From Sulfurimonadaceae bacterium (lineage in GTDB: Bacteria > Campylobacterota > Campylobacteria > Campylobacterales > Sulfurimonadaceae), in contig JAQUCZ010000069.1 in NCBI GenBank assembly GCA_028685945.1, positions 1-6,396 on the forward strand: 6,396 nucleotides of DNA, read 5' to 3'. The notes below the pieces were generated by a model that saw only the letters and a list, made by a program, of their open reading frames with translations, searched no databases and was not told where the DNA came from. This document shows positions 1 to 6,396 of the stretch, in pieces (within the stretch, counting starts at the first letter, position 1; each line of letters starts with the position of its first letter). A program made the translations under genes and the position numbers.

Positions 1-379
1 GTGCGGAGGGTCGTAGCTCTAAAGAGCCCCCTCTTTTCTCCCAAAATTTATAAAGCAGCGAAGCAATCCCCAAAAACAGAAGCAAAAAGAGCAAATAAAC
101 CAAAAAGTTCGAGCCCGAACCGATCTCCACCTGATACTCGGCAAACATCTTGGGCGTTACCTGCGAAGAGGCGATTTTGTAGTAGTTGTCGGCGGTTTTA
201 AGATACACATACTCTTTGGTTACCACCACTTTCTCGACACTTTTGTTCTCAAGTATCTTCAGCGCGTCATTTAGGGTGATCCCATCGGCGTTATCGCGTA
301 AAAGTGCGAATAAAACCAATGCGACGACAAAAAAAGCCGAAACGTAGATAGCTATTCTGTTTGTTTTAGATGCGAACAT
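1..379 (-). CDS. FtsH-like membrane AAA protein, N-terminal part (runs off left edge)
   Basis: An uninterrupted minus-strand frame starts at the ATG at 379-377 and is still open at base 1, giving 126 codons. What is seen: a hydrophobic segment at residues 9-27 right after a short basic N-terminus, a hydrophilic stretch at 28-91, a second hydrophobic segment at 92-112, then a basic turn (K111, K115, R116). This two-helix hairpin with a small periplasmic domain is the N-terminal plan of FtsH-type AAA+ zinc proteases; the ATPase and protease parts would lie beyond the window. The start is fixed by a strong AAAAGGAG ribosome site seven bases upstream, and it overlaps the end of mtaB by 14 bases. 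Family knowledge: in Helicobacter a second, FtsH-like AAA gene follows the MiaB-like gene at this locus. The FtsH-like identity is therefore inferred from topology plus gene order; no Walker motif or HEXXH is visible here. It may be a paralogue and not the essential FtsH, so I give no symbol. Confidence 0.75.
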   Translation of the reverse strand, partial: MFASKTNRIAIYVSAFFVVALVLFALLRDNADGITLNDALKILENKSVEKVVVTKEYVYLKTADNYYKIASSQVTPKMFAEYQVEIGSGSNFLVYLLFLLLFLGIASLLYKFWEKRGGSLELRPSA

Positions 380-1613
380 AATTTGTCTCCTTTTGTACCT
401 CGAAATTTTCCACGCTGATCCAGTTGCCCAGCAAATCTTCGTTTGAATCGATCATAATCTTGTTGAAGTGTTGATCGAATCCGTGATAATACCCCTCTTT
501 ATAAGACTCTACAAGCACATCCAAAGAACCTTTGAAGTTGCGTCGAAATGCAAGGTTTTTCTCCTCCACCAAAGCTTCAAGCTCATGCAGCCGCTCTTTG
601 GCTATTTTGCCGTTTACCTCTGGCTTCATTGTAGCCGAAGGGGTGCCGTCGCGTTTGGAGTAGGTAAAGGCATGCAGATGCGTCAGCGGCAAAGCGCGCA
701 CGTTGTGCATCGCCTCTTCCCAAAGTGCCTGCGTTTCCCCCGGATGCCCCGTAATAAAGTCGGTACCTATAGCAAACCCTTTTTGCACCAAAAATTCAAA
801 CAGTTCTCGATCCTGCTTATAAAGGTTGCGGCGGTTCATAAGTTTGAGCATCGCAGGTGCGGTATGCTGCAAGGCTATATGCAGATGCTTCTCAAGCCAC
901 GGCTCATCTAAAATCTCTTTAAACTCATCAGTGATCTGTATCGGCTCCACGCTCCCAAGACGGATACGGCGTACGCCGCGAATTTGGCTTATCTTTTTCA
1001 TGAGTTTGGCTATCGAGGTTCCATGACCCATGCCGTAGCTGCCCACGTTTGTCCCCGTAAGAATAAACTCTCCGAAACCGTTGCGCGCCAAACGGGAGAT
1101 CTGTTCGAGTATCTTAGACTCATCCATACTTCTCGCATCGCCGCGAACAAAAGGGATGATGCAGTAGGAACAACGAAAATTGCACCCCTCTTGGATTTTA
1201 ATAAACGCGCGGCTTTTGCCGACGAAATCATCGACGATCACGTCGTCGATATGGTTTAAATCCCCCGGATCGTAAAAAGGTTTCTCTTGCGAGAGTAAAA
1301 AGTCGATTTTTTGTTTTTCGCTTTGTCCGAAAACCCCGTGTACCCTTTTTTCCGCCAAAAGGCTCTCCCCTTTGGTGTGTGCGCCGCATCCCGTGAGAAA
1401 AACCTTGGCATGTGAGGTTTTTTCTATATGGGAAATATAACTGCGCACATGGGTGTCGGCACCGTTGGTAACGGTACAGGAGTTGATCACGATCGCATCT
1501 GCTTCCGCCTCATCTTCGGTGATCTCGTACTCCTGCATCGAGCTTATCATCACCTGAGAATCGTAAAGATTGGTACGGCAACCGAAGGTCTTAAAAAACA
1601 CTTTTTTCTTCAT
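366..1613 (-). CDS. mtaB: MtaB-type tRNA methylthiotransferase (radical SAM, t6A37 to ms2t6A37)
   Basis: Enzymes of this family insert sulfur and a methyl group at C2 of N6-threonylcarbamoyladenosine-37 in ANN-decoding tRNAs, using two 4Fe-4S clusters and S-adenosylmethionine in the cytoplasm. The 415-residue protein has all expected parts. The N-terminal UPF0004 domain carries cluster cysteines C12 (FGCRTN), C46 (NSCTVTN) and C76 (TGCG). The radical SAM motif CNFRCSYC has C144, C148 and C151, followed by IIPFVRGDARS. A TRAM-like RNA-binding segment occupies roughly 358-410. FGCRTN..DSQ and the CTVT motif favour MtaB over MiaB (NTCAVRE) or RimO (GCPKN, NTCGF). Odd: the later motif at 248-253 reads LQHTAP, closer to RimO's LQH than to the usual LQSGSD, and GHPGET replaces GFPGET. 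The ATG start overlaps the channel's stop (ATGA) and has GAGGAG eight bases upstream. Length is slightly below the usual 430-450. The family is certain; the MtaB subgroup is likely. Confidence 0.9.
   Translation of the reverse strand: MKKKVFFKTFGCRTNLYDSQVMISSMQEYEITEDEAEADAIVINSCTVTNGADTHVRSYISHIEKTSHAKVFLTGCGAHTKGESLLAEKRVHGVFGQSEKQKIDFLLSQEKPFYDPGDLNHIDDVIVDDFVGKSRAFIKIQEGCNFRCSYCIIPFVRGDARSMDESKILEQISRLARNGFGEFILTGTNVGSYGMGHGTSIAKLMKKISQIRGVRRIRLGSVEPIQITDEFKEILDEPWLEKHLHIALQHTAPAMLKLMNRRNLYKQDRELFEFLVQKGFAIGTDFITGHPGETQALWEEAMHNVRALPLTHLHAFTYSKRDGTPSATMKPEVNGKIAKERLHELEALVEEKNLAFRRNFKGSLDVLVESYKEGYYHGFDQHFNKIMIDSNEDLLGNWISVENFEVQKETNYVRI
386..394 (-). promoter_or_regulatory. Strong ribosome binding site inside mtaB for the downstream AAA gene
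   Basis: Read on the minus strand, AAAAGGAGA lies within the last codons of mtaB, seven bases before the ATG at 379. It is the best Shine-Dalgarno match in the minus-strand run and decides the start of the AAA gene, even though that start is inside the preceding coding sequence. Confidence 0.8.
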
Positions 1614-3250
1614 GACTGCAACTCCTCTTGCACGTCAAAAGGGGGTTTCGTTTTCTCTTTTTGCATATGCAGCCTTTGGGTCGGATACGCTATGGTGATA
1701 TCCTCCTCTTTGTTAAACGCATCGACTATCTCGGTAGAGATAACGCTGCGAAGGGTTAACGTAGCGTACGCATTTGTGAGGTACCACGAACTTATAGTCA
1801 CCCCGTGCGGCTCGATAAACGAAAATATCCTCGGTTCGACGTTGGTGTTTTTCAAACTGTAGTGGTTACGGATTTTATTAAGCTGTTTTCTCGTGATATC
1901 GGTGTACCCTTTAGAGTATTTTTTCGTGATCTCTTTACAGATATACATCGCTTTTTTATGGTTCGATTCAAACGTTACGACGATGTCGATCCCGTCCCAA
2001 ACCGTTTTAAGGGAACTGTGGGAATAATTGGCGATCATCCTCGTAAACACGAAGTTGTTGGGCACGAAAATAATCCGCCCTGCTCTGCGGTTACGGATAT
2101 ACGTCGTGAGCGTCACGTCTTCAAAAAGGGTCATGCGCAGCAGCGAAATATCCATAACGTCGCCGACATATTCGATCCCGTCCATCTCGATACGGATTCT
2201 GTCCCCCACGTGGATACTGCCGCCAAAAACGATCACAAGCCACCCTAAGATGCTCATAAACCAGTCTTTCATCGCAATCGCGATACCCGCCGATGCAAAC
2301 CCTAAAATGGTTACGAGATAGCTGACGTTTTCTATGTAGCTAAAAAACACGATCAAAAGCATCAGCGTTACGTTGACGAAATTGATGATCTTGTTCGCCA
2401 TATAAAACCGCTCGTTGTCTGTGATATATTTTTTGACGATCATCTTGAGCGAAACAAAAATCAAAAAGATCACAAGGATGATGATCCCGATATTCATCAA
2501 TTTAAATATCTGCTCTTCGATCTCTTTATTGATGTTGAGCTCTATAATCTCTAAGCGTTTCTCGTACACCTCTGCCGTAACGGTGATGGTATCGAGTGCG
2601 GTTTCAAACCTCTCCAAACGCTTCTCGACTTCTTCCAAATCGGAGATATAGGAACTTTTTGGGTTTAAGAGGGCTATCTCTTTATAGAGTTCCCTCTCTT
2701 TGCGCAAAAGTTTTATTAGCTCGGTAAGATTACTTTTTCTCTTTTTATAATCCGCCAAATCGTTGTTCAGGGTTTTTATGTAGGATATCCCTACAAAAAT
2801 ATCGAAAGGGTTGGAGATAGGTTCTATTTTTTCGATATTGGGCGGAGTTAGCAGTTTGGAAAACGGCGCGCTGTCTTTCTCTTTAAGCTGCTCGATCTGC
2901 GAAGCAAGAATTTTCTCTTTGGAGATAAGTGCGCTTAATTCGTCGTTTTCGCTTACGCTTCTTGTTTTTTTACTGAGATAATCGATACGTTTTTTAATAT
3001 CTCTCAAGCTCTCGCGAACATCCAAAGAGGTAAGATAAGAGGCGTAGCTTTTCATCCACACCTGCTCCTTGCTTACCTCCTTTTCGATCCGATCGATCTC
3101 TTTGAGATGCTCTTCTATCTTGTTGTTTTTTTCCTCTTGAAGCTCTTGTTCCATCAGTTCTAACTGCGCCTTAGAGAGTTTTTCCCCTTTTTCTAAAGGG
3201 GTCTGAGCAAAAAGAACGACAAAAGAGAGTAGGAGAAGGAGAAGTTTCAT
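1610..3250 (-). CDS. MscS-family mechanosensitive channel with long periplasmic coiled-coil region
   Basis: Predicted inner-membrane channel that opens under membrane tension. Order of parts in the 546 residues: signal-like hydrophobic leader at 1-16 (Leu run, then FAQT); a charged, Glu/Lys-rich helical region at about 20-245 likely to form coiled coils outside the membrane; membrane segments near 252-273, 287-306 and 311-343. The last is the Ala/Gly-rich pore helix of MscS (GFASAGIAIAMKDW) running into GGSIHVGDRIRIE, the start of the beta domain. The VPNN at 396-399 and the C-terminal AYPTQRLHM at 521-529 are also typical of the family. E. coli MscS is about 286 residues, so nearly half of this protein is extra N-terminal sequence, as in the larger MscK/YbdG/YnaI-like subgroups. 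It overlaps aroB by four bases (ATGA) and has no clear Shine-Dalgarno sequence, which suggests translational coupling. Tension gating and any ion preference are inferred from family, not shown by the sequence. Confidence 0.88.
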   Translation of the reverse strand: MKLLLLLLSFVVLFAQTPLEKGEKLSKAQLELMEQELQEEKNNKIEEHLKEIDRIEKEVSKEQVWMKSYASYLTSLDVRESLRDIKKRIDYLSKKTRSVSENDELSALISKEKILASQIEQLKEKDSAPFSKLLTPPNIEKIEPISNPFDIFVGISYIKTLNNDLADYKKRKSNLTELIKLLRKERELYKEIALLNPKSSYISDLEEVEKRLERFETALDTITVTAEVYEKRLEIIELNINKEIEEQIFKLMNIGIIILVIFLIFVSLKMIVKKYITDNERFYMANKIINFVNVTLMLLIVFFSYIENVSYLVTILGFASAGIAIAMKDWFMSILGWLVIVFGGSIHVGDRIRIEMDGIEYVGDVMDISLLRMTLFEDVTLTTYIRNRRAGRIIFVPNNFVFTRMIANYSHSSLKTVWDGIDIVVTFESNHKKAMYICKEITKKYSKGYTDITRKQLNKIRNHYSLKNTNVEPRIFSFIEPHGVTISSWYLTNAYATLTLRSVISTEIVDAFNKEEDITIAYPTQRLHMQKEKTKPPFDVQEELQS

Positions 3251-4299
3251 CGGGATACACCGAACTGACGCAATACGTCAAAAACCGTCTCTTTTGCCAC
3301 CTTGTCGGTGATACTCACGCCGCCGATGCTTTGCGGCAAAATAAACGTAATCGCGCTATCGGAACTTTTTTTGTCCAAAAAGAAAGTTTCGTAAAAACGC
3401 TCGACGTCACGGATCGCATAAGAAGTAGGAAGGGAGAACTTTTTCAAAAGATTCTCCACCCTAGTCGCCTCATCTAGGCTCATGAGTCCTAGCTTACATG
3501 CCATGGTATTTGCCATCACCATCCCCATGGCAACCGCTTCGCCGTGGAGGTAGCCCGTATAGTTTGTTTCGTTTTCTATGACATGCCCGAATGTGTGCCC
3601 GTAATTAAGCGCCGCGCGAAGCCCGTGCTCCTTTTCATCCTCTGCGACTACGCCTGCTTTGGTACGCACCGCCGCTTCGATCACCTTTTGCAGCACCCCT
3701 GCATCGCTTACGTCGGCATCTTCTAAAAACTCGAAAAAATCTTTGTTGAACGTTACCGCCATCTTGATAATCTCCGCCATCCCAGCACCGAATTCCCTTG
3801 CATCGAGAGTACGCAAAAAGGTCGGATCGATATACACCGCTTTTGGCTGATGGAACGCACCGATAAGGTTTTTTCCGAAGCGGTTATTCATCCCCGTTTT
3901 GCCCCCTACGCTCGAATCGACCTGCGAAAGAAGCGTCGTAGGTACTTGGATAAAATCGATCCCGCGTTGGTAGATGCTCGCGGCATAGCCCGTCATATCA
4001 CCGATTACGCCGCCGCCAAAAGCGATCAATAGCGATTTTCTGTTAAAGCGATGGATAAATAAAGACTCCAAAATCGTATCGATAGAGGCTTGGTTTTTAT
4101 ACCCCTCTCCGTCGGGCACCGTAATGATATAAAGCTCTTTTGCAGATATTTTACTGAGTAAATACCCCAGATGCAATCCCGCCACTTTGGGGTTGGTCAC
4201 GATGGCAACTTTTGTATTAAAATGGAGTTTGGGAAGTTCGTCGATGAGAATATCGTAAGAGTCGTCTACTACTTTTTTGAGGGGAATGTTTACTTGCAT
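3247..4299 (-). CDS. aroB: 3-dehydroquinate synthase
   Basis: Converts DAHP to 3-dehydroquinate, the second step of the shikimate pathway to chorismate and the aromatic amino acids; cytoplasmic, NAD- and divalent-metal-dependent (Zn or Co). In the 350 residues I see the NAD-binding glycine motif GGGVIGDM (95-102), the VPTTLLSQVDSSVGGKTG block (119-136) with substrate-binding lysine K134, and NLIGAFHQP (144-152). The metal ligands expected from the Aspergillus and E. coli enzymes are E176 (AEIIK), H235 (first His of GHTFGH) and H252 (LHGEAVA); H239 is the nearby catalytic histidine. No key residue is missing and the length is typical. The ATG start has only a weak GGAT five bases upstream, but the frame begins with a normal AroB N-terminus (MQVNIPL). 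It heads the minus-strand run, behind its own promoter. Confidence 0.97.
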   Translation of the reverse strand: MQVNIPLKKVVDDSYDILIDELPKLHFNTKVAIVTNPKVAGLHLGYLLSKISAKELYIITVPDGEGYKNQASIDTILESLFIHRFNRKSLLIAFGGGVIGDMTGYAASIYQRGIDFIQVPTTLLSQVDSSVGGKTGMNNRFGKNLIGAFHQPKAVYIDPTFLRTLDAREFGAGMAEIIKMAVTFNKDFFEFLEDADVSDAGVLQKVIEAAVRTKAGVVAEDEKEHGLRAALNYGHTFGHVIENETNYTGYLHGEAVAMGMVMANTMACKLGLMSLDEATRVENLLKKFSLPTSYAIRDVERFYETFFLDKKSSDSAITFILPQSIGGVSITDKVAKETVFDVLRQFGVSR

Positions 4300-4318
4300 C
4301 TGCTATCCAAAAATGAAA

Positions 4319-4346
4319 TTTATAAAATGGATATATGATACTTCAA
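4319..4346 (-). promoter_or_regulatory. Sigma70-type promoter for the aroB operon
   Basis: On the minus strand TTGAAG (4346-4341) and TATAAA (4324-4319) are separated by 16 bases, matching four of six and five of six consensus positions. Transcription would start roughly seven bases downstream, leaving a leader of about 10-15 bases before the aroB ATG. The surrounding 4300-4375 gap is AT-rich, and I see no convincing terminator hairpin in it, so some read-through from the RCK gene is possible. Confidence 0.55.
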
Positions 4347-4375
4347 AAAGGCTAAATTCTCACTAAATCCGCGTG

Positions 4376-5782
4376 CTATATCTGCACGGGGATGAAAATT
4401 TGGTGGTGGTCGTCAAGCTTGTGGTACAAAGACTCGCTATCGGTTGCAAAGAGTGAATAAAACTTCCTTTTGGTGAGTTTTTTCGTAAAAGGGAGAATCT
4501 GAATAAAATTATCTTTTTGCTTGAGGGTGCGGATCGGGTTTTGGTTGTCGTTGATCACTTTGATCGATTTGGAAAAAATCGTAGAGAGGTTGTTGTAGTG
4601 CTCTATTACTTGCTCTTTTTCCTCTTGCATCTCGCTGAGATAATTATAAAGTTCGATATTAAAGCCCATTTGCTCGGCAATATCGAAAATATTTGTCGAA
4701 ATCTTCTCCAAATCCCTGTTTTCCGCCAAAATGATCGCGGCATCCTGCACCGAAGAGAAAGACCGGTTCGATATTTTCAAAATAGGTACATGTGCCTCAT
4801 AGAGGGTATTTTTCGTTTTTGGATGGTTAAAGGTCTCTTTGGAGATGATAACCAGCCCCACATGGTAGAGTTTGATGTCGTTATGAAACGACAAATCGGC
4901 ATCCACCTTGTTGTACTCGATAGAGACGATAACATTGTCGCTTCTGTACTCTTTGATAAAAGAGAGTATGTCTACATCACCCGGGTTAAGCACTTTGATA
5001 ATAAGATCGTGCTTAAATTTTTTATGCACGAAAACCGCGCGCCGCACAAACTCTTTAATATCGTCGTGCTTCATAATGTTCATGTCGATATAAACGTACA
5101 AATTCGATCCAAACGGCTCGGGAAACTGCCCAAGCTCCCTTTTAATCGCACGGTATACCGATTTTAAAACCGCAGGTTCCCCCACAAGAAGCAACAAATC
5201 ATTTGGCTGGATCATCCTGCGGCGCGATGGCATGATGAGTTTTCTGTTGCGATAAATCGCGACGATACGCCAGTTTTTCTGCTCGATTACACCCAAATGG
5301 CGGTAGACGAAGGAGCTTCCAAAGGGGACGAGAACCTCCATAATCTCCCCTTCGCCAAGCCCCACGTTTTGTGCAATGACGGGAACATTGGGAAGATAAT
5401 CGATAAGCATCGACGCCAAAATCTCGTGCGCATTGATAAACACGACGTTGGGGTCTTGATTTTTCATGCTCCATTGATTAAGAACGATAATGCGTAGCTG
5501 CTTGGAAACCACGCGGATATTTTTGATCGTATTTTGCACATCCGCGGCGCTCTCCATCGTAATGAACACCTGCGAAAAATCCATTTTTAAAAGGTTGGAA
5601 AGTTTATAAAGACTCGTCGAATCGAATTCAAAAAATTTAAATCGAGCGGGGTTTGCATCTTCATACTCTTTTGCCCGCATCTCTACGACGTAGTAGATAT
5701 TCTCGCTTGTATAGGTTTCGATCACGCGTCGGATAAAATGTTCCCCCACATCACCGTCGCTGATTATCAAGATTTTTTTCAT
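4376..5782 (-). CDS. RCK-domain protein (TrkA-N plus TrkA-C) with unassigned C-terminal half
   Basis: Cytoplasmic 468-residue protein with no membrane segment. Residues 1-115 form a Rossmann-like RCK_N domain: beta strand KILIIS, the loop SDGDVG at 8-13 (a GxGxxG variant with Ser in place of the first Gly), and an acidic E34 ending the second strand, where NAD- or nucleotide-binding folds hold the ribose. Residues 135-215 are a clear TrkA_C/RCK_C domain (GEGEIMEVLVPFGSSF through PNDLLLLVGEP). Residues 225-350 appear alternating alpha/beta and loosely recall a UspA-like fold; 385-468 begins with a Glu-rich helix (EMQEEKEQ). I believe this matches the conserved family COG3400, whose function is unknown. 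RCK proteins usually gate K+ channels or transporters, but none is adjacent, so a partner would be elsewhere. The ATG start has AAAGAG seven bases upstream and an extended TATAAT promoter. Confidence 0.8.
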   Translation of the reverse strand: MKKILIISDGDVGEHFIRRVIETYTSENIYYVVEMRAKEYEDANPARFKFFEFDSTSLYKLSNLLKMDFSQVFITMESAADVQNTIKNIRVVSKQLRIIVLNQWSMKNQDPNVVFINAHEILASMLIDYLPNVPVIAQNVGLGEGEIMEVLVPFGSSFVYRHLGVIEQKNWRIVAIYRNRKLIMPSRRRMIQPNDLLLLVGEPAVLKSVYRAIKRELGQFPEPFGSNLYVYIDMNIMKHDDIKEFVRRAVFVHKKFKHDLIIKVLNPGDVDILSFIKEYRSDNVIVSIEYNKVDADLSFHNDIKLYHVGLVIISKETFNHPKTKNTLYEAHVPILKISNRSFSSVQDAAIILAENRDLEKISTNIFDIAEQMGFNIELYNYLSEMQEEKEQVIEHYNNLSTIFSKSIKVINDNQNPIRTLKQKDNFIQILPFTKKLTKRKFYSLFATDSESLYHKLDDHHQIFIPVQI

Positions 5783-5815
5783 AGCACCGCTCTTTATAGG
5801 GTAGTTTTGGCGGGA

Positions 5816-5842
5816 ATTATACCATCTTTGACGGGTCGTTAA
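5816..5842 (-). promoter_or_regulatory. Extended -10 promoter for the RCK gene
   Basis: On the minus strand a perfect TATAAT (5821-5816) is preceded by TGG, forming an extended -10 element (TGGTATAAT). The nearest -35-like hexamer is TTAACG (5842-5837), with a short 15-base spacer, so the -10 probably dominates. The predicted leader is about 25-30 bases to the ATG at 5782. Confidence 0.65.
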
Positions 5843-5859
5843 CTTAGACTTACTATAAT
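5828..5859 (+). promoter_or_regulatory. Promoter for the secreted rhodanese gene
   Basis: A perfect TATAAT at 5854-5859 sits about 27 bases before the rhodanese ATG. A TTGACG hexamer at 5828-5833 is close to the -35 consensus but 20 bases away, longer than the usual 16-18. Campylobacterota promoters often lack a conserved -35, so the -10 is the supported part. Confidence 0.6.
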
Positions 5860-5886
5860 TGCGGCGAAATTAAAAGAAGGATAAAC

Positions 5887-6396
5887 ATGAAATTTCTCTT
5901 AGCACTTCTCGTATCTTTGTCGTTTTTACAGGCAAATTCCTACGAGGGCGACGTTACCGCCGAGGAAGCGTACCAAATGCAAAAAAACGGTGAAGCGATC
6001 ATCGTAGACGTTCGAACAACGTTGGAATTTATCTACACGGGTCACGGCGAAGGGTTTATCAACATCCCTGCATACTACTGGACGTATGATGAAAAACCGA
6101 TCGAAACACGCGTAAAAAGCGCCGATTACGAGGTAAAAAACTCCAAAGTCAAAGACCACGTCTCGGCTATGAAGCTCTACAATGCAAAAGAGGTCGTAAA
6201 CAAAAACTTCGTCAAAGAGGTTATGGAAGCGATGAAAATGCAAAACGTAAGCAAGGTTATTTTAGTATGCCGCAGCGGGCCGCGCTCGAGTGCGGCAGCA
6301 AATGTTTTAGCCCAAGAGGGTATCACTGCCTATAACCTCGAAGACGGTTTTACGTTCGGATGGAAAGACGCCGGCATGCCTTGGGGCGGTCAGTAG
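5887..6396 (+). CDS. Periplasmic single-domain rhodanese (sulfurtransferase)
   Basis: Likely exported sulfurtransferase of 169 residues, complete with a TAG stop at the window's last bases. Residues 1-16 form a Sec signal peptide (MKFLLALLVSLSFLQA), with cleavage likely near A16. The mature part shows the rhodanese landmarks: an IIVDVRTTLEF strand with D41 and R43 (38-48), a GHGEGFINIP variant of the usual GHIPGAINIP (52-61), and the active-site loop CRSGPRS with catalytic C128 and arginines R129 and R133. The C-terminal YNLEDGFTFGWKDAGMP is also typical. The persulfide-forming cysteine is intact, so it should be active. The region 62-120 is longer than in a minimal rhodanese such as GlpE, and includes a Lys-rich stretch. 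The start has AGAAGGA five bases upstream. The physiological substrate cannot be read from the sequence; thiosulfate, polysulfide or another periplasmic sulfur compound would suit a sulfur-metabolising host. Confidence 0.92.
   Translation: MKFLLALLVSLSFLQANSYEGDVTAEEAYQMQKNGEAIIVDVRTTLEFIYTGHGEGFINIPAYYWTYDEKPIETRVKSADYEVKNSKVKDHVSAMKLYNAKEVVNKNFVKEVMEAMKMQNVSKVILVCRSGPRSSAAANVLAQEGITAYNLEDGFTFGWKDAGMPWGGQ

Noticed and set aside
1..201. Plus-strand open frame at the left edge
   Set aside because: It lies opposite the partial AAA protein. The minus-strand reading has a strong ribosome site, two membrane helices and sensible composition; the plus-strand product is low-complexity Ser/Lys/Pro with no recognisable motif.
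468..911. 147-codon plus-strand open frame opposite mtaB
   Set aside because: Antisense shadow of a gene with all catalytic cysteines intact; no independent support.
4300..4375. Possible terminator or small RNA between the RCK gene and aroB
   Set aside because: Only an AT-rich tract with a promoter; I could find no GC-rich stem followed by a T-run on the minus strand.
4517..5167. 216-codon plus-strand open frame
   Set aside because: The longest antisense frame here, but fully inside the RCK gene, whose domains are clear. It has no ribosome site or family motif.
5834..5850. Possible operator palindrome around GTTAAC in the divergent spacer
   Set aside because: Only the six-base GTTAAC core is symmetric; the flanks do not pair when centred on it, so it is no better than chance.
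5926..6243. 105-codon minus-strand open frame opposite the rhodanese gene
   Set aside because: The plus-strand rhodanese has a signal peptide, promoter, ribosome site and active-site loop; the antisense frame has none of these.
1..6396. CRISPR array, insertion sequence, tRNA or rRNA gene, or defence island
   Set aside because: No spaced direct repeats, transposase motifs, terminal inverted repeats or structured RNA were seen; almost all of the window is covered by intact conserved genes.

Overview
The window looks like ordinary chromosomal DNA from a member of the Campylobacterota (Epsilonproteobacteria), plausibly a free-living Sulfurimonas/Sulfuricurvum-type sulfur bacterium. The evidence is the gene order aroB - MscS-like channel - MiaB-like tRNA methylthiotransferase - FtsH-like AAA protein, all on the minus strand with tiny overlaps. 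As I recall, Helicobacter pylori and relatives share this order. Protein style (AT-leaning, Lys/Glu/Ile-rich) and the upstream RCK/TrkA-type protein fit too. Species-level placement is inference.

Layout, reading down the minus strand from the right: an RCK (TrkA-N/TrkA-C) cytoplasmic protein (5782-4376); a 76-bp gap with a credible sigma70-type promoter; then a tight four-gene run: aroB (4299-3247), a large MscS-family channel with a periplasmic coiled-coil region (3250-1610), mtaB (1613-366), and the N-terminal 126 codons of a membrane-anchored AAA/FtsH-like protein (379-1) that leaves the window at its left edge. Junction overlaps are 4, 4 and 14 bases, so the run is almost certainly one transcript with translational coupling. 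On the plus strand, divergent from the RCK gene across a 104-bp spacer, lies a complete secreted single-domain rhodanese (5887-6396). The spacer holds two back-to-back TATAAT boxes whose -35 regions overlap.

Functionally this is a mixed housekeeping set: aromatic amino acid/chorismate biosynthesis (AroB), osmotic or envelope tension release (MscS-like), tRNA position-37 methylthiolation (MtaB), a membrane AAA protein, a nucleotide-sensing RCK protein, and periplasmic sulfur transfer (rhodanese). Nothing here looks like a mobile element, CRISPR array, RNA gene or defence island, and base composition is even throughout. I found no convincing undescribed system. The points most worth a second look are the RimO-like motif in MtaB, the RCK protein with an unassigned C-terminal half and no channel partner, the long periplasmic domain of the channel, and the overlapping divergent promoters. 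No stretch longer than about 105 bases is without a gene.
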